From: Pseudopedobacter sp045629485
GTDB taxonomy: Bacteria > Bacteroidota > Bacteroidia > Sphingobacteriales > Sphingobacteriaceae
DNA: 64,000 nt
Assembly: GCA_045629485.1 (NCBI GenBank)
Contig: JAZQRF010000217.1
Location: 1 to 64,000, forward strand
Direction of reading: 5' to 3'
Under the pieces are notes generated by a model, which was not told the DNA's origin, searched no databases, and saw only the letters and a list, made by a program, of their open reading frames with translations. The translations under genes were made by a program, and so were the position numbers. Shown piece after piece: positions 16,310 through 24,020 of this stretch. Numbering within the stretch: the stretch's first letter is position 1; every line of letters begins with the position of its first letter.

Positions 16310-17386
16310 ATGAAAATAATAATCCCAGTATTTGCCTTTGGAAAAGGTGGCGGTAATAGAGTGCTGTCTAAGCTTGCAAATCATTGGATTCAAATGAATC
16401 ATGAAGTTTGTTTTATTTCCTTTGCTAATTCGATTACGCCTTATTTTAAAACTACGGCTGAAATTTTTTGGATAGATGAGCAAGGAAGAAGAGTAACAGA
16501 AAATTTGCAGCACAAAGTGCTTAAAATAAATAAAATAAAACAAATATTTATCTTAAGAAAGGCAATTGAACGTTTGGCAATTGATGCCGATATCATTTTA
16601 GCCAACGGAGCATTAACAGCCTATTCCGTAAAATTAGCCAAAATTAAGGCGGAAAAAAACTACTATATACAAGCTAATGAAGCGGACTATGAATTTCATT
16701 ATTCTACTTTGAAACATAAAATAATGGGAGCTCTTTGTTTTGGAAGTTATAAACTTGGGCTAAAAGTAATTGTGAATAGTCCTATTTATTATAATTTATA
16801 CGGCATGAGAGCGGTAAGTTACATTCCGCCGGGAATTGATTATGCGATTTTTAAACCTGAAAGAAAAGAAAATGCTCGTGACAGCTTTATAATAGGATGT
16901 ATAGGTAGGTTTGAGAAATTTAAGGGGACCATTTTTGTATACGATGCTTTCGTTAAGTTGCGAAGCAGAGGCATACCGGTAAAACTTAAAATTGCCTATG
17001 CCGATTTGAATGGAATTAACTTAAAATTTAAGGATGATATTATATTTTGTACACCAAAAGATGACAATGAATTAAGTGATTTTTATAATTCCATAGATGT
17101 ATTGGTCTCTCCAGGAACAATTCAATATTATGCACATCATTACCCGGTAATGGAAGCTATGGCTTGTAAAACCCCTACTATTACAACTGCATACCTGCCA
17201 GCAGACCTGTCAAATAGTTGGTTAGTTGCGCCTATGTCGTCTGAACAAATAGTGGCACAAGTCTTAAACATCATGGAGAATCCTACTGAGGTAGGTCAGA
17301 AAATAGAACTTGCTTATCAGAACATCCAAGTTTATAAATGGGAAGTAATCGCTAGTAAGTTTATAGAAGTCTTTACTAATAAATAG
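16310..17386 (+). CDS. glycosyltransferase family 4 (GT-B)
   Basis: This is a two-domain GT-B glycosyltransferase of 358 residues. It has the N-terminal glycine-rich loop FGKGGGNRV near 10-18, PPGIDYAIFKP between the domains, IGCIGRFEKFKG at the start of the second Rossmann domain, and a sugar-nucleotide site around HYPVMEAMACKTPTI. It starts 40 bp after the flippase and is followed after 4 bp by the polymerase candidate. It should add one residue of the repeat unit on the cytoplasmic face. Donor and linkage cannot be predicted. Confidence 0.85.
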   Translation: MKIIIPVFAFGKGGGNRVLSKLANHWIQMNHEVCFISFANSITPYFKTTAEIFWIDEQGRRVTENLQHKVLKINKIKQIFILRKAIERLAIDADIILANGALTAYSVKLAKIKAEKNYYIQANEADYEFHYSTLKHKIMGALCFGSYKLGLKVIVNSPIYYNLYGMRAVSYIPPGIDYAIFKPERKENARDSFIIGCIGRFEKFKGTIFVYDAFVKLRSRGIPVKLKIAYADLNGINLKFKDDIIFCTPKDDNELSDFYNSIDVLVSPGTIQYYAHHYPVMEAMACKTPTITTAYLPADLSNSWLVAPMSSEQIVAQVLNIMENPTEVGQKIELAYQNIQVYKWEVIASKFIEVFTNK

Positions 17387-17390
17387 CTAA

Positions 17391-18458
17391 ATGCTAATAT
17401 ACTATCTAATTTTCAGTTTGATATTATTCTTTTTATTAGCAGAAGATTTTTTTCAGAACAATGTAGACAAGTACATTCTTTTAATGTTTTGCTTGCTAAT
17501 ATTGTCATTATTTGCAGGATTGCGACCCGCAAAAGCAAGTACAGATTATGAGAATTATTTTGAAGTTTTTAATAACGCTCCGAACGCAATTACTTTTATA
17601 GATAGAATTGGAAACGCAGAGCCATTTTATATTTTTATTCCTTCTTTTTTTAAATTTATAGGTTTTCCTATAATATCTAGCTTCGTGTTGTACGCATTTC
17701 TAGGAACCTTCTTGAAAGGTATTGCAATAATGAAGTATAGTAAGTATTGGTTTGTTAGTTTAATAGTATATTTCTCTAATTTTTTTTTACTACATGAATT
17801 TACCCAGATTAGGATAGGCGTTGCAATAGGTATATATCTATTATCTATTCCTTTTATTTTTAAGAGAAATTTTTTACTATTCGCGTTAGCCATAACCCTC
17901 GCATGCTGCTTCCATTATTCAGCTATAATCCTTTTGAGTACATTTTGGATAAGTGATAAGCCACTTAACAAGCCAATATATTTATTATGCATTTTAGGGT
18001 CTTTAATAATCGGAATTTTAAAAATAGATTTGATAAGTTTACTTTCTTACTTACCAATAAGTTTTATAAAAGAGAAAACAGAATTTTACATTGGAGCAAA
18101 CCAATCGGGATTGTTTAATAATCAGATAAATTTGTTCAATGTTTTTTCTCTAATTGATATTTTTACATGTATAATTTTGTTGAAATATTCGAGACAAGTC
18201 TCAAAACATCAGGTTGGGTTTAATTTTTTATTGAAGTTGTATTTTATTTCTTTATTTTTCTTTTTTTTACTTTCCAGTTTGCCCGCCGTTGCATATCGTA
18301 TTAGAGAGATATTTCAAATCGTACAAATTTTCCTAATACCCTGTTTAATTTTCATTTTTAAAGAAAGATACGTTGGAAAAATTGTAATTGTATTAATTTC
18401 GTTATTGTTTTTATATGTCCAAACCTATTATGCCAATTTAGTCAATCCATACTTTTAA
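17391..18458 (+). CDS. EpsG-like polysaccharide polymerase (Wzy candidate)
   Basis: This very hydrophobic protein of 355 residues has about ten membrane helices. The segment after the first helices, AGLRPAKASTDYENYFEVF, matches the EpsG-family pattern of an Arg-rich loop followed by TDY. EpsG proteins act as Wzy-type polymerases joining repeat units in the periplasm. It is the only Wzy candidate in the cluster. It begins 4 bp after the GT4 gene and ends 1 bp before the next glycosyltransferase. The base composition is very AT-rich, as is usual for wzy genes. Confidence 0.78.
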   Translation: MLIYYLIFSLILFFLLAEDFFQNNVDKYILLMFCLLILSLFAGLRPAKASTDYENYFEVFNNAPNAITFIDRIGNAEPFYIFIPSFFKFIGFPIISSFVLYAFLGTFLKGIAIMKYSKYWFVSLIVYFSNFFLLHEFTQIRIGVAIGIYLLSIPFIFKRNFLLFALAITLACCFHYSAIILLSTFWISDKPLNKPIYLLCILGSLIIGILKIDLISLLSYLPISFIKEKTEFYIGANQSGLFNNQINLFNVFSLIDIFTCIILLKYSRQVSKHQVGFNFLLKLYFISLFFFFLLSSLPAVAYRIREIFQIVQIFLIPCLIFIFKERYVGKIVIVLISLLFLYVQTYYANLVNPYF

Positions 18459-18459
18459 T

Positions 18460-19263
18460 ATGAAAATATCAGTTCTTGTAGTTACTTATAATTGCCAAGA
18501 TTATCTTGAGAAATTTTTAGAAGAGTTGACAGAGAGTCTTCAGGATTGCGAATCATTCGAAATTCTAATTAATGACAATAATTCCGTAGACCAAACAATT
18601 AAAATATGTGAAAAATTTTCACAAAACTCAATTAATAAAATAAGTGTTTATTCAAGTGAAAATGTTGGTTTTGCGAAAGCAAATAACTTTTTAATTAATA
18701 AGGCAAGGTATGATAATATTTTATTGTTAAATCCTGATGTTTTTGGTTTTAAAAAAGTTACTTGGGATACAATAGATAAACTATGGGACAGAGTAAACCC
18801 TTGCTTCGTTAGGCTTTATAATCTTGATGGTACAATTCAGTCGACTGTTGGTGATGAGCTTTCTTTTATTAGAGTAATTAAGTCAGCACTTAAGTTATAT
18901 AAAGATCCGTCTTTTTCAAGAAATAAAGATTATATAAATGTCGAGTCAGGAATAATGGCTTTTGTAATGCTTAGTAAACGTTCAATAAATAAAGTAGGTC
19001 TTATTTCAGAAGATTATTATATGTATGGAGAAGACCATGACTGGTTTATTAGAGCAAGAAAAAAAGGATATTCTCCTGTGTATTTAACAAATTTTGATTT
19101 AATTCATACTGGTGGTGCATCTGCGAAAACTAGATGGAAATCTGATGAAGAAAAGAAGATAAAGTTGAAAACGGAAAAATTAGTAATACAAAAAAACTTT
19201 AAAGGTGTTGAAAGGTGTTTTTTGCTGTTTATTAATGAGGTTAGGCAGCGAATATTAACTTAA
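18460..19263 (+). CDS. glycosyltransferase family 2
   Basis: This GT-A glycosyltransferase of 267 residues resembles WbbL-type rhamnosyltransferases. It opens with VVTYNCQDYLE, has a DNNSVDQT segment near 40, SENVGFAKANN near 67 and the metal-binding region LLNPDVF near 88. The acceptor-side motif YGEDHDWFIRARKKGY is near 188, followed by HTGGAS. No membrane helices follow, so it is a soluble transferase acting on the lipid-linked repeat unit. Donor specificity is unknown. Confidence 0.85.
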   Translation: MKISVLVVTYNCQDYLEKFLEELTESLQDCESFEILINDNNSVDQTIKICEKFSQNSINKISVYSSENVGFAKANNFLINKARYDNILLLNPDVFGFKKVTWDTIDKLWDRVNPCFVRLYNLDGTIQSTVGDELSFIRVIKSALKLYKDPSFSRNKDYINVESGIMAFVMLSKRSINKVGLISEDYYMYGEDHDWFIRARKKGYSPVYLTNFDLIHTGGASAKTRWKSDEEKKIKLKTEKLVIQKNFKGVERCFLLFINEVRQRILT

Positions 19264-19282
19264 CTTAAGAAAAATCATTTAA

Positions 19283-20386
19283 ATGAGTGAAATAAAGGTA
19301 TTACATATAATTGGAAATCTAGAAGCCGGTGGGGCAGAAAAGCTTCTGGTAGAAACATTACCTTTGCTAAATGCAAAGAAAGGTATAACTGCAAGTCTTT
19401 TACTCTTCGATGGAAAACAGACTCCTTTCAAAAAAATGCTTTTGCAAAGTGGGGTTACGGTAGATTCTTTAGGGAGGAATGTGTTTAGTCCTAAATATGT
19501 ATTTAAACTGATTCCATATCTCAAGTTATATGATATAGTTCATGTCCATTTATTTCCTGCTCTTTATTTAGTTGTTTTAGCTAAGATTGTTTCTTTTGCC
19601 AAAGTGAAACTTGTTTTTACAGAGCATAATACCGAAAATAAGAGGATGAACAATCCAAAGCTGCGATTTTTAGAACGATTTTTTTATTCATTTTATACCC
19701 GAATAATCTGTATTTCGGATGCAGTGCATTATGCATTAGTAAGTAAACTGAATGTCCCTAATCAAAAGTTAGTAACTATTCAAAATGGAGTAAATTTGAA
19801 CGAAATAAACAAAGCAATACCTTATTTAAGAAATAATTTTGGCTTTCTTTCTAGTGATAAGTTAATGATAATGACTGCCAGTTTTAGAATTCAAAAAGAT
19901 CAACACACACTAATCCGTTCCTTATTGAAATTGCCTGCTAATTATAAGCTATTGTTAATAGGAGAGGGAGAAAACCTGGAAGAGTGCAAACAGCTTGTAT
20001 TCTCCTTAAGTCTTGAAAAACGTATATTTTTTTTAGGATTAAGGACTGATGTTTACTCGGTAATTAAGATGTGTGACGTAGCTGTTTTAAGTTCCCATTG
20101 GGAAGGGTTTGGCTTGGTAGCGATAGAGAGTATGGCCTGTGGAATACCCACCATCGTTTCAGACGTACCTGGACTAGCTCAAGTGGTAGGAGATGGAGGT
20201 ATGCTTTTTGAAAAAGGGAACGATACTGACCTTGCTGACAAAATTCTAAAAATCACTTCCAATAGTGAAGATTATCTGTATTATGTTAGTAAAGGCAGAC
20301 ATAAGGCTTCCAAGTATGATATAAATCTTGTAGTAGAAAATCAAATTTCCCTCTACTACAAAATTAAGATAGGTCATGAAAATTGA
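19283..20386 (+). CDS. glycosyltransferase family 4 (GT-B)
   Basis: This GT-B enzyme of 367 residues has GNLEAGGAEKLL at 11-22, TEHNTENKR near 112, IQNGVN before the second domain and the nucleotide-sugar site HWEGFGLVAIESMACGIPTI with the E-x7-E pair. The protein is typical of WcaL/WbnK-like transferases in polysaccharide loci. It is the last of the tightly packed genes; about 360 bp without a convincing gene follow before the next transferase. Specificity cannot be read from sequence. Confidence 0.86.
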   Translation: MSEIKVLHIIGNLEAGGAEKLLVETLPLLNAKKGITASLLLFDGKQTPFKKMLLQSGVTVDSLGRNVFSPKYVFKLIPYLKLYDIVHVHLFPALYLVVLAKIVSFAKVKLVFTEHNTENKRMNNPKLRFLERFFYSFYTRIICISDAVHYALVSKLNVPNQKLVTIQNGVNLNEINKAIPYLRNNFGFLSSDKLMIMTASFRIQKDQHTLIRSLLKLPANYKLLLIGEGENLEECKQLVFSLSLEKRIFFLGLRTDVYSVIKMCDVAVLSSHWEGFGLVAIESMACGIPTIVSDVPGLAQVVGDGGMLFEKGNDTDLADKILKITSNSEDYLYYVSKGRHKASKYDINLVVENQISLYYKIKIGHEN

Positions 20387-20745
20387 TTAGAATAATACAC
20401 AGATCGTCAAATGTGATGAATTTACAGCATGTATTTATGCGTTTAATAGTCTTATAATTATTTAAAGTGGAAAAGAGTCTCACACCCACTAATATTCTGA
20501 TTTTAATATGGTTTCATGAAAAGCATTCTTTTTAGACAGAAAACATCATTTGTTAGGAAAATACATTTATGCCAGACTGTTGATATTATCTGATATTATT
20601 TATCTCCAGTTTAGGAAGAGGAAGTTGGGATGCCTGGATATATGGAAGACAAAATGTTAATAAATTAAGTGGGATGTCTAAAGGGTCGGGTCAAATTATA
20701 TTCATAGAGCGTATAAAAAGAATTAAAATCTTTCAAAATAGTAAA
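20387..20745. other. non-coding stretch between two glycosyltransferase genes
   Basis: There is no convincing gene in these 359 bases. The downstream frame can be extended to 20674, but the extra 24 codons do not match the family and the ATG at 20746 is a better start. A direct repeat GATATTAT lies at 20582-20589 and 20592-20599. One frame is open from about 20548 to 20655 without matching anything I recognise, so a gene remnant is possible. No TAnnTTTG promoter box stands out. It interrupts a locus in which most genes are separated by fewer than 40 bases. Confidence 0.55.
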
Positions 20746-21891
20746 ATGTCAAAAAGAATTCTACATGTTGTAAATATTTCATTTGTTTTGCCTTATTATA
20801 TTGGCGATCAATTTGATAACTTCCACTCTTTAGGGCTAAAAACCTATGTGGCATGTACCCCTTCAAAACACTTTACGGATTATGGAAGAGAAAAAGGATT
20901 TGAACCTCTTTCGATAAATATTTTAAGGGAAATTAATCCTCTGGAGGATATAAAAGCCATTTCTTTTTTAAGAAACAAAATTATTGAGGAGCAAATCGAC
21001 ATTGTTATAGGACATACTCCTAAAGGAGCAATGATAGCAATGATAGCCGCTCGTTTAGCAGGCGTAAAAAAAAGAATCTATTTCAGGCATGGATTGATGT
21101 ATGAAACCTCAAAAGGTTTAAAGCGAGTGATTCTAAAAAATATAGAGAGATTGACCGGAGGCTTAGCTACAAAAGTAGTATGTGTTAGTAAATCTGTTAT
21201 CGCAAAAAGTTTATCAGAAAATCTTAATCATCCTAATAAAAATGTGCTCTTGAATAAGGGGACTTGTAATGGAATCGATAATAAAAAATTTTCAAGGGAA
21301 AGTTTGAACCTGAAAACGCTAACTGACTTAAAAGAAAAGCATAGAATAAATTTAGATGATAGGGTTGTAGGATTTGTAGGCAGATTAGTAACCGATAAAG
21401 GGATAAGTGAATTGATATTGGCCTGGAAAATTGTTCAGCAAAAATTCTCTAATGTAAAGCTACTATTAGTGGGACCGTTCGAAAAGCGGGATTCTATTAG
21501 AGAAGAACTAAAACAGTTTATTGAAAATGAGGACTCCATTATTTATACAGGACTAATTGCGGATGTCTTGCCTTATTATGGATTAATGGACATTTTCATT
21601 CTTCCTTCTTACAGGGAAGGTTTTCCTACGGTTGTGTTAGAGGCTTCTTCTATGGGGTTGCCAATTATTACCACTACAGCAACTGGTTGTGTGGATTCAA
21701 TAATTGAAAATGAAACTGGCATATTTTGCGAAATAGATCCGCATGATATCGCTGAAAAAATTAGCTTTTATTTGAAAAATACTTCCTTCGCCGTTAAACA
21801 CGGTCAAAATGGAGTAGATTTCGTCCGAGGTAATTTTAAACAAGAAATAATCTGGAAAGAAATTGAGTCAAAAGTATTTGAGCTTTATTAA
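20746..21891 (+). CDS. glycosyltransferase family 4 (second-sugar transferase candidate)
   Basis: From ATG 20746 this is a GT-B enzyme of 381 residues starting MSKRILHVVNISF. It carries HTPKGAMIAMIAARLAG near 86, RHGLMYETSKGLKR near 115, GFVGRLVTDKGISEL at the start of the second domain and YREGFPTVVLEASSMGLPII as the nucleotide-sugar site. This type is often found beside a WbpV-like reductase and a WbpL-like initiating transferase, as here, and commonly adds the second sugar to the lipid-linked first residue. That role is inferred from the association. It ends 3 bases before the reductase gene. Confidence 0.85.
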   Translation: MSKRILHVVNISFVLPYYIGDQFDNFHSLGLKTYVACTPSKHFTDYGREKGFEPLSINILREINPLEDIKAISFLRNKIIEEQIDIVIGHTPKGAMIAMIAARLAGVKKRIYFRHGLMYETSKGLKRVILKNIERLTGGLATKVVCVSKSVIAKSLSENLNHPNKNVLLNKGTCNGIDNKKFSRESLNLKTLTDLKEKHRINLDDRVVGFVGRLVTDKGISELILAWKIVQQKFSNVKLLLVGPFEKRDSIREELKQFIENEDSIIYTGLIADVLPYYGLMDIFILPSYREGFPTVVLEASSMGLPIITTTATGCVDSIIENETGIFCEIDPHDIAEKISFYLKNTSFAVKHGQNGVDFVRGNFKQEIIWKEIESKVFELY

Positions 21892-21894
21892 TTT

Positions 21895-22782
21895 ATGAAT
21901 ATCACCATAACCGGCTCCACCGGCTTCGCCGGTCAAAACCTAACCGCTTATCTGAAAGATTTTGATATTCAAAAACTTTCCGTAAGGTACCGGGCAGGCC
22001 AAAAAATAGTTCTTGAGGATTCAGATGCCATCCTTCATCTATCAGGCAAAGCCCATGACCTAAAAAAAGTTTCAGAACCCAAAGATTATTATGAAGCCAA
22101 CTTCGAATTAGCTAGACAGCTTTATGATGCTTTTCTGGAATCTGATGCAAAGAAATTTATCTTTATCAGTTCTGTAAAGGCTGCTGCTGATTCGGTTGAT
22201 GGTATATTGACGGAGGAGGATCTACCAAACCCCCAAACCCATTACGGCAAATCAAAATTAATGGCGGAGGAATATATCAAAGCGCAGCCCTTACCAGAAG
22301 GGAAATCTTGTTATATCCTGCGGCCATGCATGATCCATGGGCCGGGGAATAAAGGGAATTTGAATTTATTATACCAGTTTGTGAAAAGGGGAATTCCATA
22401 TCCTTTGGCAGCGTTTGAAAATAAGCGTTCTTTCCTAAGTGTAGAGAATTTATGTTTTGTGATCAAAGAATTATTGGCGGGGGAAATTCCTTCAGGAGTT
22501 TACCAGCTGGCGGATGACGAAAGTTTGTCGACCAATGAGTTGGTTACAGAAATAGCTGTAGCATTGGGTTTAAAGCCAAGGTTTTGGACTATTCCTAGAA
22601 AAGTTCTAGCTACCCTAGCTAAAATGGGCGACAAGGTTAAATTACCATTAAACACAGAACGTTTACAAAAGCTGACAGAGGATTACGTGGTTTCTAACCA
22701 AAAGATAAAAGAAGCTTTGGGTAAAGATTTACCAGTAAGTGCAAGGGAGGGGCTAAGAAAGACCATCGTATCCTTTCAATAG
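21895..22782 (+). CDS. NAD-dependent 4-reductase/epimerase, WbpV-like
   Basis: This extended short-chain dehydrogenase of 295 residues has GSTGFAG at 7-13, SSVKAA near 96, the catalytic YGKSK near 116 and RPCMIHGPGNKGN near 142. It fits the WbpV/WbiG type that reduces UDP-4-keto-6-deoxy-GlcNAc to UDP-FucNAc or UDP-QuiNAc. The 4-keto substrate would come from the WbpM-like dehydratase at 25164, and the product would be used by the WbpL-like transferase at 24017. Those partners are now separated from it by a 1.2-kb regulatory segment. UDP-glucose 4-epimerase is a less likely alternative. Confidence 0.8.
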   Translation: MNITITGSTGFAGQNLTAYLKDFDIQKLSVRYRAGQKIVLEDSDAILHLSGKAHDLKKVSEPKDYYEANFELARQLYDAFLESDAKKFIFISSVKAAADSVDGILTEEDLPNPQTHYGKSKLMAEEYIKAQPLPEGKSCYILRPCMIHGPGNKGNLNLLYQFVKRGIPYPLAAFENKRSFLSVENLCFVIKELLAGEIPSGVYQLADDESLSTNELVTEIAVALGLKPRFWTIPRKVLATLAKMGDKVKLPLNTERLQKLTEDYVVSNQKIKEALGKDLPVSAREGLRKTIVSFQ

Positions 22783-22975
22783 ATTAGCAACCCTGTTGTA
22801 ATGCGTTTGCGATCTGCCAATCAGATACAGGGCATGACGGATGTACTTGGACATACTAGGTAGCGGGTCGCTTGCGTGACGCTTCAGTGCGCCCGGCCTA
22901 AGACTAGCCGTACCTTTCACAATTCCGCATTTTACTCTGTCGAAAAAAATTGACGCAGGTTAAGAAAAACAGCTT

Positions 22976-23533
22976 TCATAATTTACTCAGCGTCCCCGGA
23001 GCCATCTCCAGAAAAGAGGCAATATGGCCTCGCTTCAGCCGCTGGTTGGCCCACGGAAAATATTCCCTAAACCTTTGGTAACGTTCCTGGCAATGCAGGA
23101 TCATGAGCAGCTGCATGCGCTGGTTATCATAGATAAAATACTCTTCCAGGAGCCTGCCATAGATATAATTAAATTCGGGATAGGTGTTTTTAAGGGTGTG
23201 GATGTCCTGGTAGCTCAGCCAGAGCAAATCGCAATTTTCTGCGGCTATGGCCGTACATTTAGCGGTTTGATGGTTCACAAAACTCCCGAAGTCCTGTATA
23301 AAATCCTGTTCCTTCAGGAACCAGCAAACATGGTTGCGGTCTTCTACCCAGGTTTCTCCTATCACTAGCCCTGTGGCAATAAAGTATACCTGCCGAAGCA
23401 GTTTTCCCTGCTGGTAAATCCGGTCATTTTTTTTATAGCTGACCAGCCTTGCCCGGCTGCGGATGAATACTTCCAGCTCTTCGCTCAGGTTTCCAATTAG
23501 TTCCAGACGGTCCAAAAGTAATGTTATTTCCAT
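22976..23533 (-). CDS. Crp/Fnr-family transcriptional regulator
   Basis: The protein has 185 residues: an N-terminal cyclic-nucleotide-binding-type beta-barrel (about 20-120), a dimer helix (about 125-150) and a short winged-helix end, RLKRGHIASFLEMAPGTLSKL. There are no N-terminal cysteines for an FNR-type Fe-S cluster, so the signal is unknown. The chain stops right inside the recognition helix; relatives usually carry a few more basic residues. Reading past the TGA gives about 23 further sense codons. It is transcribed against the polysaccharide genes. Just upstream of its ATG are a perfect FNR-type box and a long palindrome, which suggests autoregulation. Confidence 0.85.
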   Translation of the reverse strand: MEITLLLDRLELIGNLSEELEVFIRSRARLVSYKKNDRIYQQGKLLRQVYFIATGLVIGETWVEDRNHVCWFLKEQDFIQDFGSFVNHQTAKCTAIAAENCDLLWLSYQDIHTLKNTYPEFNYIYGRLLEEYFIYDNQRMQLLMILHCQERYQRFREYFPWANQRLKRGHIASFLEMAPGTLSKL

Positions 23534-23544
23534 ACGCGACTTTT

Positions 23545-23558
23545 TTGATGCAGATCAA
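23545..23558. promoter_or_regulatory. FNR-type operator upstream of the Crp/Fnr gene
   Basis: The sequence TTGATGCAGATCAA is a perfect match to the TTGAT-N4-ATCAA consensus bound by FNR/CRP-family regulators. It ends 11 bases from the start codon of the minus-strand Crp/Fnr gene, a position suited to repression of its own transcription. Binding by this particular protein is inferred. Confidence 0.6.
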
Positions 23559-23560
23559 TT

Positions 23561-23578
23561 TTTTTATGTACATAAAAA
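23561..23578. promoter_or_regulatory. 18-bp perfect palindrome between the regulator and the HTH remnant
   Basis: TTTTTATGTACATAAAAA is fully self-complementary and lies 2 bases beyond the FNR-type box. It may be a second operator or part of the same site. It has no spacer, so it is not a transcription terminator. Confidence 0.5.
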
Positions 23579-23796
23579 CTAAAATTAGTAGTGTTAGTGA
23601 GGTTTTGGTAATCAGTGTTATATAGCAATTTACAGATTTTATTTTATTCACAAAAGTTTTATCGGATGTATGAAAATTATGATGATGTCCGGGCCGTACA
23701 GGAGCGGTACCTCCCCGGATCCACACTGCTCACCGTTTTACCTTTAGGGGAGAAAGGCAGGTGCTTATGAGGCAAATTTTACGCCTGCTGCAGATT

Positions 23797-24020
23797 ATGG
23801 TTAATATAGAAAAGATCCTGAACGAGGTCTTAAGCCACCTTGAAAAGCTTCATCCGGAGGAAAAAGAAGAAGAAGTTTGGATGGATTCCTACGAGGTGAT
23901 GGACACCTATAAAATCAGCCGAAGCACTTTGTACCGATGGCAGTTTGCTTGCCGGCGAGCAAGCTGGTGGAGGTGGCTGAGAAGAAGATGAATAGCCGGA
24001 AAGGTAATGAACAGGTATGA
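23797..24020 (+). pseudogene. helix-turn-helix DNA-binding protein, internal deletion and frameshift
   Basis: The N-terminal part, MVNIEKILNEV to SRSTLYRWQ, is the common Bacteroidota small HTH (excisionase/MerR-like) protein. After TRP-GLN at about 23940 the frame runs into unrelated residues and stops at 23991. In the second frame from 23952 the expected C-terminus appears, PASKLVEVAEKKMNSRK, ending at TGA 24018-24020. The middle of the domain (wing and following turn, roughly 15 residues) is missing, so the gene seems broken by an out-of-frame deletion. The stop of the second frame overlaps the ATG of the next gene (ATGA), a relic of translational coupling. In-frame codons extend upstream to 23761. 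Confidence 0.66.

Noticed and set aside
22800..22880. Possible decayed integrase fragment (a frame resembling MTDVLGHT) in the GC-rich stretch after the WbpV-like gene
   Set aside because: Too short and lacking catalytic residues; similarity to tyrosine-recombinase ends could be chance.
23024..23368. Plus-strand open frame of 114 codons within the Crp/Fnr gene
   Set aside because: Antisense shadow of a well-supported regulator gene with no family features.
23433..23726. Minus-strand open frame overlapping the start of the Crp/Fnr gene
   Set aside because: Out of frame with the regulator, no recognisable domain, and covers the palindromes; a shadow frame.
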